A stretch of DNA of 33,822 bases from an uncultured Alphaproteobacteria bacterium (GTDB taxonomy: Bacteria; Pseudomonadota; Alphaproteobacteria; Micropepsales; Micropepsaceae). Location of the stretch: assembly GCA_903928515.1 (NCBI GenBank), contig CAIYRG010000426.1:1-33822 (forward strand), read 5' to 3'. Positions 1 to 7,973 of the stretch are shown here, in pieces; position 1 is the stretch's first letter, and every line of letters begins with the position of its first letter. A model generated the notes under the pieces. The model ran no database searches. It had not been told where the DNA came from and worked only from the letters and a program-made list of their open reading frames with translations. The position numbers and the translations under genes are program-made.

Positions 1-356
1 CCGATTGCGTGCTGGCCGAGATGGAAAGACTGGGCGCGCGGCGCGAACGCATCGCCGCCGCCATAGGCCCGTGTATCTCACAAACGGCTTATGAAGTCGG
101 CCCGGAATTCCGCGAGACATTTCTCGTGGCCGATTCGCAACATGCGCGGTTTTTCGTAGCGAGCGCGAACGCGCATTGGCAATTCGATCTGCCCGGCTTT
201 TTGCGCCGGAAGCTCACATCGGCCGGAATCGGCAGCGTGGAAGACCTCGCCTGCTGCACTTATGAGCAAGAGAGCGTGTTTTTCAGCTATCGCCGCACCA
301 CCCACCGCAAAGAACCCGATTACGGACGGCAAGTTTCGGCAATCGTTCTCAGCTGA
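1..356 (+). CDS. pgeF: Polyphenol oxidase/laccase-domain protein, YfiH/PgeF family (3' part only)
   Basis: This is the C-terminal ~117 residues of a YfiH/PgeF (DUF152) protein; the start lies before the window and the open frame enters at base 3. The family has a Cys-His-Cys metal site and acts in purine nucleoside phosphorolysis/oxidation or peptidoglycan-precursor editing. Visible family signatures are AAIGPCIS (the conserved Cys in a GPCI context) followed by AYEVGPEF, and the C-terminal CTYEQESVFFSYRR segment with a second conserved Cys and the FFSYRR tail. The stop TGA is at 354-356. The GTG at 9 is only an internal codon and should not be taken as the start. prs follows 90 bases downstream. 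I am confident of the family and less so of the precise physiological role. Confidence 0.85.
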   Translation, partial: DCVLAEMERLGARRERIAAAIGPCISQTAYEVGPEFRETFLVADSQHARFFVASANAHWQFDLPGFLRRKLTSAGIGSVEDLACCTYEQESVFFSYRRTTHRKEPDYGRQVSAIVLS

Positions 357-446
357 GGTCTGTGGGCGGATCAAGGCCTGTGTTTACGCCCCCGATGCCG
401 CTTGCTAGAAGACCCCGCAATCGCGGGCTATTGGGACAGTACGGCC

Positions 447-1379
<933 letters not shown>

Positions 1380-1411
1380 GCGCTCGCTGAGCGACAACGA
1401 CACTTTCTCAT

Positions 1412-1453
1412 CACGTCATGGCCGGCTCCGCTTCGCGGTCCGGCCATGACGTG
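1412..1453. repeat. Palindromic hairpin after prs (REP-like)
   Basis: A perfect 14-bp inverted repeat (CACGTCATGGCCGG at 1412-1425 and its complement at 1440-1453) encloses a 14-base loop. There is no T-run after it, so it is not a classical intrinsic terminator, although it may protect or end the prs mRNA. Its core CATGGCCGG...CCGGCCATG resembles the larger repeats at 18486-18602 and 20931-21096, so I treat it as a short member of that family. Confidence 0.6.
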
Positions 1454-1506
1454 TTGATAGAATGAGCGATCTGGGGCCAGCGAGGCGCTAGTTGCGATGC
1501 CCTCTC

Positions 1507-1515
1507 TGGTATACC
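1507..1515. promoter_or_regulatory. GGTATACC palindrome, candidate GntR/FadR-type operator
   Basis: The perfect 8-bp palindrome GGTATACC sits at 1508-1515, preceded by T, about 110 bases before the SDR start. Operators of FadR/FCD-type GntR regulators are typically TGGTNTACCA-like, so this is a plausible operator for the SDR-to-BKACE gene group. No GntR gene is in the window, and such an 8-mer can occur by chance. Confidence 0.3.
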
Positions 1516-1547
1516 GGCGCAACTTAGAGCTTTTCTGACTCTTATCG

Positions 1548-1575
1548 TTGACGCCTCGCGGGCGCGGTCTTTATT
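1548..1575 (+). promoter_or_regulatory. Possible sigma-70 promoter upstream of the SDR gene group
   Basis: TTGACG (1548-1553) is separated by 16 bases from TTTATT (1570-1575), a fair -35 and a weak -10 (4 of 6). It lies between the GGTATACC palindrome and the SDR ribosome-binding site GGGAGG at about 1615-1620. This is the only reasonable promoter candidate I see in the prs-SDR gap. Confidence 0.3.
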
Positions 1576-1627
1576 GTCCGCGCCAAGCGGGAAAACACAC
1601 AAAACTTTGGGAATGGGAGGCCGCGTC

Positions 1628-2416
1628 ATGGCTGATAGCGTACGCGATTTGTTCAATGTTTCCGGGCAATCGGTGATCATCACAGGCGCGACCGGAGCCT
1701 AGGGCGGTGCTGCCGCCAGGGGCCTGGCCGCCCGCGGCGCCAAGCTGACCCTCGCCGGGGGCAACGCCAAGGCGCTGAAGGCCTTGGCCGACGAGCTCAA
1801 TGCCGGGGATCGCGTCACCCTGATCGAGCGCCGCCCTGACACCGAGGCGGATGCCACCGCCATCGCCGAGGCCGCCGTGAAGGCCTATGGCCGCATCGAC
1901 AGCATGCTCGTGGCTTCGGGCATGAATAAGGTCGCCCCCATCGTCGATATGCCGACCGCAGATTACGACGCCGTCATGGACGCCAACGTCAAAGGCTCCT
2001 GGCTGATGTGCCAGGCCGCCGGTCGCCAATTTAAGAAGCAGGGCCGAGGCGGCTCGGTCGTTCTCGTCTCCTCGACGCGCGGCAAGCTCGGCCATCCGGC
2101 CGGTTACGCGGTCTATTGCGCCTCGAAAGCCGCCGTCGATCTGATGGCGAAATCGCTGGCCGCCGAATGGGGCGCCAATGGCACGCGCGTGAACGTGATC
2201 GCGCCGACCGTCTTTCGCTCCGAACTCACCGCCTGGATGTATGCCGACGACGAGAAGGGAAAGAAGACGCGCGAAGGCATGCTCTCGCGCATTCCGCTCG
2301 GGCGTTTGGCCGAACCGGATGACTTCGTCGGCGCGCTGGTTTTCCTGCTGGCCGATGCGTCGTCGTTCATGACCGGCCAAATCCTCTATCTGGATGGCGG
2401 CTACACATCGTGCTGA
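1628..2416 (+). pseudogene. Short-chain dehydrogenase/reductase with in-frame amber stop at codon 25
   Basis: Read from ATG 1628 (ribosome-binding site GGGAGG just upstream), the frame gives MADSVRDLFNVSGQSVIITGATGA, then TAG at 1700-1702, then GGAAARGLAARGAKLTLAGG and the rest of a classical SDR in the same frame to TGA 2414-2416 (262 codons). The stop falls inside the glycine-rich NAD(P)-binding TGxxxGxG loop, where a Leu or similar residue would be expected. Downstream are the catalytic Ser in VSSTRG (about 148-149), the YxxxK motif YCASK (Tyr163, Lys167) and the C-terminal LDGGYTSC. Any start after the TAG would lack the cofactor loop. The 3' end overlaps the next gene by 7 bases. Its last ~68 residues resemble the partial SDR at 33615. 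It may be a nonsense mutation or a sequencing/assembly error. Confidence 0.85.
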
Positions 2417-3306
2417 ATGTTGCCGTCATCGGCGCGGGTCTTATGGGCCGTAACCTCGCGCGCGTGGCAGCCACCGCGGGCGCGAATGTTGCTATCTTCG
2501 ATTCCTTCCCGAACGCGCTCGACGCATCGCTGAAGGATTTGGGCCAAGCCGGGCTCAAAGTGCGCGGCAGCGGCGATCTGGCCGAGGCCGTTCGGGGCGC
2601 CGATTTCGTGATCGAAGCGATCATCGAAAACATCGAAGCCAAGCAAGCAATCTTCGAGCAGCTTTCCAAAATTCTGCCCGACGCCATCCTGGCCTCGAAC
2701 ACGTCGGTTCTTCCCATCACGCAGATCGCGGCGCGGGCGCACAACTCCGAGCGCGTCGTCGGTACGCATTGGTGGAACCCGCCGCATCTCGTGCCCGTGG
2801 TCGAAGTGATCCGCGCCAAGAACACCTCAGATGCGACGATGGACAAAACCGTCGCCATCCTGAAATCGCTGGGCAAGACGCCGGTGCGCGTCGAAAAAGA
2901 CATTCCGGGTTTTGTCGGCAATCGCTTGCAGCATGCGCTGTGGCGCGAGGCCATCGCGCTGATCGCCGATGGCGTGTGCGATGCCGAAACCGTCGATCTC
3001 ATGGTGCGCAACACGCTCGGGTTGAAACTTGGCATGATGGGCCCTATCGAGAATGCCGATTATGTCGGCCTCGATCTCACGCTCGCCATCCACGAAGCGG
3101 TGCTCCACGATTTGAACCGCGATCAACATCCCTCGCCCCTGCTGAAGAAGCTGGTCGCCGAGGGCAAGCTGGGTGCCAAGACCGGCTCCGGTTTTTACGA
3201 ATGGCCGGCCGGCGAACGCGAAGCAGCAGCCGCCCGTCTGTCCGAACACGTGACGCAACAAATGGAATCCCCGAAGCCAAAGCGCGGGTTGAAATCCGCG
3301 AAGTAA
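2410..3306 (+). CDS. 3-hydroxyacyl-CoA dehydrogenase family protein (first copy)
   Basis: This 298-residue enzyme is an NAD-dependent L-3-hydroxyacyl-CoA dehydrogenase-fold protein, a family that also includes carnitine and L-gulonate dehydrogenases. The Rossmann loop GAGLMG is at residues 8-13, and Asp31 after strand 2 favours NAD over NADP. The conserved catalytic His is in GTHWWNPPHLVP (His120), followed by DIPGFVGNRLQHAL and the C-terminal domain with KTGSGFYEW. The start is GTG 2410, overlapping the SDR stop, which suggests translational coupling. If the SDR stop is real, ribosomes would drop off early and coupling would suffer. The free-acid versus CoA substrate is unknown; the BKACE downstream suggests it makes a beta-keto acid. 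A paralogue lies at 32373-33296. Confidence 0.88.
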   Translation: MLNVAVIGAGLMGRNLARVAATAGANVAIFDSFPNALDASLKDLGQAGLKVRGSGDLAEAVRGADFVIEAIIENIEAKQAIFEQLSKILPDAILASNTSVLPITQIAARAHNSERVVGTHWWNPPHLVPVVEVIRAKNTSDATMDKTVAILKSLGKTPVRVEKDIPGFVGNRLQHALWREAIALIADGVCDAETVDLMVRNTLGLKLGMMGPIENADYVGLDLTLAIHEAVLHDLNRDQHPSPLLKKLVAEGKLGAKTGSGFYEWPAGEREAAAARLSEHVTQQMESPKPKRGLKSAK

Positions 3307-3350
3307 GCTCCGGCAAAAGTGATCAGCATTTCATCAGGAAGGAACGCACA

Positions 3351-4214
3351 ATGATTGATACGAGCAACTATCCCTTTCCGCCGAAGGCCACCACGACGCC
3401 GAATTGGCCGATGGGCCCGAAGGAAGCCGGCCTCGAGTTCGTCGAGCTGTCGCATCCGTGGGGTTTGGGCCAACCGTGCTGGCCGTATTTCGAAGACGTG
3501 AAGATCGAGCGCCTGCACTCGATGTCGAAGAGCCGCGTGCTGACGCAGCGCATCACCACCGTGATGCACTCCGGCACGCATCTCGACGTGCCCGCGCACG
3601 TCGTCGAAGGCACGCCTTACTTGCACGAAATTCCGCTGCAGCAATTCTTCGGCACCGGCGTTGTGGTGTCGATCCCGAAGGGCAAGTGGGGCGTCATCAC
3701 CGCTGACGATCTCGAGAAGGTCACGCCGAAGATCGAGAAGGGCGACATCGTGATGGTCAACACCGGTTGGCATCATCACTACGCCGACAGTGCACAATAT
3801 TACGCGTACTCGCCCGGCTTCTATAAGGAAGCCGGCGAATGGTTCGCTGCCAAAGGCGTGAAAGCTGTCGGCACTGACACGCAGGCGCTCGACCATCCGC
3901 TCGCCACTGCCATAGGCCCGCACGGCCCTGGCGCGCCGAACGGCCTCTGCCCCTGGGCCTGCGAAGAATACAAGCAGGAGAAGGGCCGCGACGTGCTGCA
4001 GGACTTCCCGGAATGGGAACCGTGCCATCGCGCGATCCTGTCGAAGGGCATTGTCGGCTTTGAAAATGTCGGCGGCGACATCGACAAGGTGACCGGCAAG
4101 CGCGTGACCTTCGCCATGTTCCCGTGGCGCTGGGTTGGCGGCGACGGTTGCATCGTCCGCATCGTGGCGATCACCGATCCGAAGGGCACCTATCGCATCG
4201 AATCCGGCAAGTAA
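3351..4214 (+). CDS. Cyclase-family metal-dependent hydrolase (kynurenine formamidase-like)
   Basis: This 287-residue member of the cyclase family (PF04199 type) starts at ATG 3351 with a strong ribosome-binding site AGGAAGGA at 3336-3343. The metal-binding signature is clear: HSGTHLDVPAHV, the HxGTHxDxPxH motif, with GDIVMVNTGWHHHY and VKAVGTDTQALDHP further on. Characterised relatives hydrolyse N-formylkynurenine, isatin and cyclic or amide-like substrates using Zn or Mn. It is longer than typical bacterial KynB (~210 residues) and carries an extra insert around GAPNGLCPWACEEYKQEKG, so KynB function should not be assumed. It lies 44 bases after the dehydrogenase gene and just before a cupin and BKACE gene, suggesting a shared catabolic route. 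Confidence 0.85.
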   Translation: MIDTSNYPFPPKATTTPNWPMGPKEAGLEFVELSHPWGLGQPCWPYFEDVKIERLHSMSKSRVLTQRITTVMHSGTHLDVPAHVVEGTPYLHEIPLQQFFGTGVVVSIPKGKWGVITADDLEKVTPKIEKGDIVMVNTGWHHHYADSAQYYAYSPGFYKEAGEWFAAKGVKAVGTDTQALDHPLATAIGPHGPGAPNGLCPWACEEYKQEKGRDVLQDFPEWEPCHRAILSKGIVGFENVGGDIDKVTGKRVTFAMFPWRWVGGDGCIVRIVAITDPKGTYRIESGK

Positions 4215-4236
4215 GCCGGTTCAAAAGGAGGCGAGC

Positions 4237-4584
4237 ATGCGGATCACGCGTTTCGCAGAAGCACCGACATACAATCCGCCGCTGCACACCGGTGTGCAGT
4301 GCAAGCGGCTTCAGGGCCATGAGGCGGGACCGACCGAGAAATTCTGGGTCGGCCTCTCCGTCTATCCCCCCGGAAGCTCGGCGGATGAAAGCACGACCGG
4401 CGAGGAGACCATCTACACGGTTCTCGACGGCGAGCTGGTGCTGCGTTCGGACGGACAGACGCAAACCCTGCGCAAGCTGGATTCCGTGCATTTCAAGAAA
4501 GGCGAGGTGCGTGCCGTAAAGAACGAAAGTTCGGCAGACTCCACGCTCCTCGTCTCCATCGCCATCCCCCAGACCGTCAAATAA
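4237..4584 (+). CDS. Small cupin-domain protein
   Basis: This 115-residue protein starts at ATG 4237 after a textbook ribosome-binding site AAGGAGG (4225-4231), 22 bases past the previous stop. The single-domain beta-barrel pattern is recognisable: PPGSSADESTTGEETIYTVLDGELVLRSDGQ matches cupin motif 1 (G..., E, G) and LRKLDSVHFKKGEVRAVKNESS matches motif 2. The usual His pair of motif 1 is absent (ESTTGEE rather than HxHxxxxE), so a metal-binding role is uncertain. Such small cupins accompany catabolic operons as isomerases, dioxygenase-like enzymes or ligand binders. Upstream in-frame ATG 4135 lies inside the cyclase gene and has no good ribosome-binding site. Confidence 0.75.
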   Translation: MRITRFAEAPTYNPPLHTGVQCKRLQGHEAGPTEKFWVGLSVYPPGSSADESTTGEETIYTVLDGELVLRSDGQTQTLRKLDSVHFKKGEVRAVKNESSADSTLLVSIAIPQTVK

Positions 4585-4599
4585 TCAGGTCGTAAAATA

Positions 4600-5415
4600 A
4601 TGAGCGCAGTCATCACGGTGGCCCCGACCGGGCCTATCGCCACCACGGCGGACAATCCCAATCTGCCGACGCAGCCGCATGAGATCGCGGATGCGGTGTT
4701 CGAGGCCTATCAGGCCGGCGCCACCGTGGCGCATCTGCATTTGCGCGACGAAGAGCAACGCCCCACGGCGAATCTCGATGTCGCCAAGCGCACTATGGAT
4801 TTGATCCAACAGCGTTGCCCGATCCTCATTCAGCTTTCGACCGGCGTTGGTCTTTCGGTCTCGTTTGAAGATCGTGAGAAGATGGTCGAGCTGAAGCCGC
4901 GTATGGCCACGCTCAACCCCTGCTCGATGAGCTTCGGCATGGGCGAGTTCCTGAACCCGCCCAAGGGCGTTCGCCGCCTGGCCGCGCGCATGCGCGAATT
5001 GAACGTGAAGCCGGAGTTGGAAATCTACGACACCGGCCATCTCGACGCCTGCATGAAGCTGTACGACGAAGGCTTGCTGCCCGATCCGCTGCAATTCTCC
5101 ATCGTGCTCGGCGTGCAGGGCGGTGCGGCCGCCACGCCGGACAATCTGCTGTTGATGGTGCGCCGTTTGCCGCCGGGTGCGATCTGGCAAGTCATCGCGG
5201 TGGGCCGTAACAACCTCCAGCTCACGGCCATTGCCTTGGCTTTGGGCGGCAATGCGCGTGCGGGCCTCGAAGACACGCTCACACTTCGCAAAGGCGTGGC
5301 CGCGACGAACATCGAACTCGTGAAGCGCGCCGTGCAGCTCGCGAAAGACCTCGAAGTGCCGATCTCCACGGTCGAAGAGGCCGAGAAGCGACTGCAATTG
5401 CCGAAGCAGCTTTAA
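4600..5415 (+). CDS. Beta-keto acid cleavage enzyme (BKACE, DUF849 family)
   Basis: This 271-residue TIM-barrel protein belongs to the BKACE family, founded on Kce (3-keto-5-aminohexanoate cleavage enzyme). The family transfers acetyl-CoA onto a beta-keto acid to give acetoacetate and an acyl-CoA, using Zn. Visible signatures are the N-terminal VAPTGPIATT, the metal ligands in VAHLHLRD (HxH), QLSTGVG, then EIYDTGH and FSIVLGVQGG, and the C-terminal GNARAGLEDTL. It begins 15 bases after the cupin gene. Together with the upstream dehydrogenase, which could supply a beta-keto acid, it defines a beta-hydroxy acid to acetoacetate module. The beta-keto substrate specificity cannot be inferred from the sequence. 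Confidence 0.9.
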   Translation: MSAVITVAPTGPIATTADNPNLPTQPHEIADAVFEAYQAGATVAHLHLRDEEQRPTANLDVAKRTMDLIQQRCPILIQLSTGVGLSVSFEDREKMVELKPRMATLNPCSMSFGMGEFLNPPKGVRRLAARMRELNVKPELEIYDTGHLDACMKLYDEGLLPDPLQFSIVLGVQGGAAATPDNLLLMVRRLPPGAIWQVIAVGRNNLQLTAIALALGGNARAGLEDTLTLRKGVAATNIELVKRAVQLAKDLEVPISTVEEAEKRLQLPKQL

Positions 5416-5474
5416 TTGCAGGTGTTAGAGATTATCTCAATCAAGCTTTAGATCGAACCAACAGGATGCGCGAC

Positions 5475-6128
5475 ATGAAATGGAGAATGATTTTATCGTT
5501 CGCGCTGGCTCTAGATTGTGTTGGCTGCATTGCGTATCGCGATGTGGGAGATGCAACGGACACGTATAGGTCTGCTCCGCTGTGCTGTACTTCCTTCGAA
5601 GCGATGACCTTTGACAATCTAAAGATCGGTTCAACCAATTTTTCTTTAGATGAAAAGAGCCTCGCTTTCGCCTTCCCGTCTCCTGAAGGTAAGAGCTACT
5701 TCAAAGCCTTTGCGCTGCCTATTACCGGCTCCGGCTCCATAACCGTTCGAAGCACGGTCTTTTCCGATGGATATCCCTCCAAAGGATTTGCGCTCTTTTT
5801 CCCGGAACTAACTCTCCTCGATCAGAATAAGCGAATGATTGCTTCGGTCGATTGGGTCAACGACCACATACTTCATAAGGGCGAATTTAGTGGGCCTGCA
5901 TATGTCCAAACGAAGGTTGACCTATCGAGCTACCCATCAGCCAGATTTGTGATCGTCCATACCAATGCAACGCGGATAGGCACCATGCAGGATTTGCAAT
6001 CCTCGTATAATGCGACCGTGAGTGGTCCACCCTATTTCGCAACTGTCGATGCTGGCGGCACCTCACCGGCGCCGGCAGTCAGTTCGCCGATTGGACCCAG
6101 CTCATTGGTAATTGAGGTCGACCGTTGA
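5475..6128 (+). CDS. Exported MalM-like protein of low GC content
   Basis: This is a 217-residue exported protein. I chose ATG 5475 because ACAGGA at 5461-5466 is then a well-spaced ribosome-binding site; the upstream ATG 5466 would overlap it. The N-terminus MKWRMILSFALALDCVGC has a basic n-region and hydrophobic core. The Cys at the end could be a weak lipobox (CVGC, with Cys at -3), so a lipoprotein is possible but unproven. The body (AFALPITGSGSITVRSTVF, FFPELTLLDQNKRMIASVD, LVIEVDR at the end) resembles the MalM family of periplasmic beta-sandwich proteins, though no maltose genes are nearby. Codon use and base composition are clearly more AT-rich than in neighbours, suggesting a separate origin. 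The MalM assignment rests on memory of family patterns. Confidence 0.6.
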   Translation: MKWRMILSFALALDCVGCIAYRDVGDATDTYRSAPLCCTSFEAMTFDNLKIGSTNFSLDEKSLAFAFPSPEGKSYFKAFALPITGSGSITVRSTVFSDGYPSKGFALFFPELTLLDQNKRMIASVDWVNDHILHKGEFSGPAYVQTKVDLSSYPSARFVIVHTNATRIGTMQDLQSSYNATVSGPPYFATVDAGGTSPAPAVSSPIGPSSLVIEVDR

Positions 6129-6190
6129 AGACCTCTCGACCGCCGCAACTTCCGACGTTTAGTTAGCTCCTACCGTGACAATCGGCAGTA

Positions 6191-6907
6191 CTACTTCGCC
6201 GCCGTCTTATTCGGCATATAGCTCGAATAGCCAATCGCGGCTTGCAGCATCTTCGTCGCCAATTCCACTTCTTCCATAGTGCGCGGCGCATAGATCAGCG
6301 TGTAGGTGAGCGGCGCGCGTTGACCCACCATGCGGTACATTTCGCCCCAGCCCGCGTCGATCACCGTCTTCGTGTCACTCGGCGACAGCACCAAATGCAG
6401 CGAACCATCCACAGAGTGGATGTGCCCCACCTCGCCCCACACGCGGGTTTTCACAATCGATGGATTGCCGGGATCGGGGTTCTTCAAAAGGATTCCGTCG
6501 GTGCCGTTTTCGACATGGCTCGGTCCCCACTCCACGACATCGGAATTTTCGCCGACAACAGCATCGAACCGCTCATGCAGATATTTGCGAATGTCCTGCT
6601 CGCTGCGCTGTGTGATCTGGCGGTGCGGAATGGGATGCGGATCGACCACCGGGCGCTCGCCAACGCGCTTGGGCAAATCCTTCAGCAGCGCATTATCGCC
6701 GGGTTTTCCGATGCGGCCCGAAAATACCGATTCATCGAAGGCGCCGTTGCTGTTGAACAATCGCCATTCGGTGACTTGCAGCCAGCCTTGAAAATTGTGC
6801 GGCACACCGGCGGGGCCAAGATCGTACCAGCTGCGATAATCCCACACCGTCCAGGCGGAGACGGCCAACAGCACCAGCGCCGTCACCGCGACGATCACAC
6901 TGCGCAT
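6191..6907 (-). CDS. Membrane-anchored luciferase-domain (DUF5519-like) protein
   Basis: This 238-residue protein starts at 6907 with a good ribosome-binding site (AAAGGAG, 6 bases upstream). Residues ~5-23 (VIVAVTALVLLAVSAWTVW) form one membrane segment or uncleaved signal anchor, so the rest is probably periplasmic. The C-terminal half contains HSVDGSLHLVLSPSDTKTV, then DAGWGEMYRM and YTLIYAPRTMEEVE, a pattern I associate with the so-called luciferase domain family (formerly DUF5519), whose biochemical function is not established. It does not resemble bacterial LuxA/LuxB. It lies 39 bases downstream of the LysR gene on the same strand and may be cotranscribed with it, and is convergent with the MalM-like gene. 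Confidence 0.6.
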   Translation of the reverse strand: MRSVIVAVTALVLLAVSAWTVWDYRSWYDLGPAGVPHNFQGWLQVTEWRLFNSNGAFDESVFSGRIGKPGDNALLKDLPKRVGERPVVDPHPIPHRQITQRSEQDIRKYLHERFDAVVGENSDVVEWGPSHVENGTDGILLKNPDPGNPSIVKTRVWGEVGHIHSVDGSLHLVLSPSDTKTVIDAGWGEMYRMVGQRAPLTYTLIYAPRTMEEVELATKMLQAAIGYSSYMPNKTAAK

Positions 6908-6946
6908 GTCCGCTCCTTTCCGCCCGAGGACAAAGTCAGCATCGCG

Positions 6947-7846
6947 CTATTTCGTCAGTGTTTCAACGAACTCGCGCACGATGTTCGACGCCGGCAAATG
7001 ATAGGCGCAGCGGATTTGCAGCATCGGCGCCGATTTTCCAAATTCCTTGGTTTTCAACTTCAGCGCCACCAGCGTTCCCGCTTTCAACTCTTCGGCGACA
7101 TTGAAGGCCAGCATGCAGGCGATGCCCGCACCGTGGCGCGCCAACTCGCGCACGCTTGCGAAATCCTGCGCCTCCATTGCAATTGTGTATTCGTCCAAGC
7201 CCATCTTTTTCAGGATGGCGTCGCTCATGCGGAAATGGCGCGAGTTCTTCAACCCCGTCACGAACGGATGCGCCGCCAGATCGACAGGCGCGACATCGGT
7301 CTTCGCCGCCAGCGGATGGCGCGGCGAGACGACAAGCAGCATCGGCTCGCGCCGCAACAGCTTTGTGTGCATCTGGCGGTCCGGCCCCGACGCCACCAGG
7401 AAGCCGACATCGACGCGGCGCTCTCGCACCTTCGCCAGCACGTTCTCCAGCGTATCGGTGTGCGTGACGAAGCGCGTGCCCGGATGCGCGGCTGCAAATG
7501 AAGTGAGCAGCGGCGGCAGATAATATTGGGCGATGTCACGCTGTGCGGCGATGACGATCTCGGTCTGGTCCTTGGCGCGCAATTTGGTGAGTGCGGCGTC
7601 CGCCTCGCCGGATTTGCGTAAGAGATCGACCGCATAGGCATAAAGCGTCTCGCCCGCAGGCGTCAGCCTCGGCTTTGCGCCCCGCTGCCTATGGAACAAC
7701 GGCTGCCCGGCCTGGCGCTCCAGTGCGGTGATATGGGCCGAGACCGACGGCTGGGCGATGTTCAGCTTCTCGGCAGCCACATTGAAGCTGCCCGCATCCA
7801 CCACGGTCTTGAACACATTCAGGCGGCGGGGGCTGGCCGAGATCAC
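6947..7846 (-). CDS. LysR-family transcriptional regulator
   Basis: This 299-residue regulator has an N-terminal winged helix-turn-helix (residues ~4-63, FKTVVDAGSFNVAAEKLNIAQPSVSAHI... in pieces, ending LFHRQRGAKPRLTPAGE) and a two-lobed effector-binding domain from about residue 90. It begins with GTG 7846, supported by AAGGAG (complement of 7852-7857) five bases upstream. It is divergent from the seven-gene hyuA operon, the classical arrangement for a LysR activator of a catabolic operon that also represses itself. Candidate operator dyads lie between the two starts. The inducer is unknown and is probably the operon substrate or an intermediate. Confidence 0.92.
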   Translation of the reverse strand: MISASPRRLNVFKTVVDAGSFNVAAEKLNIAQPSVSAHITALERQAGQPLFHRQRGAKPRLTPAGETLYAYAVDLLRKSGEADAALTKLRAKDQTEIVIAAQRDIAQYYLPPLLTSFAAAHPGTRFVTHTDTLENVLAKVRERRVDVGFLVASGPDRQMHTKLLRREPMLLVVSPRHPLAAKTDVAPVDLAAHPFVTGLKNSRHFRMSDAILKKMGLDEYTIAMEAQDFASVRELARHGAGIACMLAFNVAEELKAGTLVALKLKTKEFGKSAPMLQIRCAYHLPASNIVREFVETLTK

Positions 7847-7855
7847 TGAGGCTCC

Positions 7856-7876
7856 TTGGCCTCAACATATAGCCAA
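7856..7876. promoter_or_regulatory. TTGGC-N11-GCCAA dyad, possible regulator site
   Basis: TTGGC at 7856-7860 and GCCAA at 7872-7876 form a 5-bp dyad with an 11-base spacer, in the divergent intergenic region and overlapping the LysR gene's own ribosome-binding site. This position would suit autorepression. The dyad is short, so chance is a serious alternative. Confidence 0.3.
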
Positions 7877-7879
7877 ATA

Positions 7880-7896
7880 GCTTCATTCATGGAAGC
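7880..7896. promoter_or_regulatory. Candidate LysR box (T-N11-A) between lysR and hyuA
   Basis: GCTTC-N7-GAAGC at 7880-7896 is a perfect 5-bp dyad. Its inner part, TTCATTCATGGAA (7882-7894), fits the LysR-type T-N11-A rule exactly. It lies about 34 bases upstream of the LysR start and about 78 bases upstream of the hyuA start, a suitable place for a recognition-binding site serving both directions. Confidence 0.5.
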
Positions 7897-7973
7897 CAGT
7901 TGGGCCGTTGCTTGAACCCGTCCACCCATGGCCCAATGCCGCAAATAACAAAGATTTTGGGAGGATTCGGCGA

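Noticed and set aside
1700-1702. TAG as a pyrrolysine or reassigned codon
   Set aside because: TAG ends several other genes in the window, the family has no pyrrolysine members, and no pyl genes are visible; mutation or sequencing error is simpler.
3351-4214. Arylformamidase KynB of tryptophan degradation
   Set aside because: The protein is much longer than KynB, and no kynureninase or tryptophan dioxygenase gene is present.
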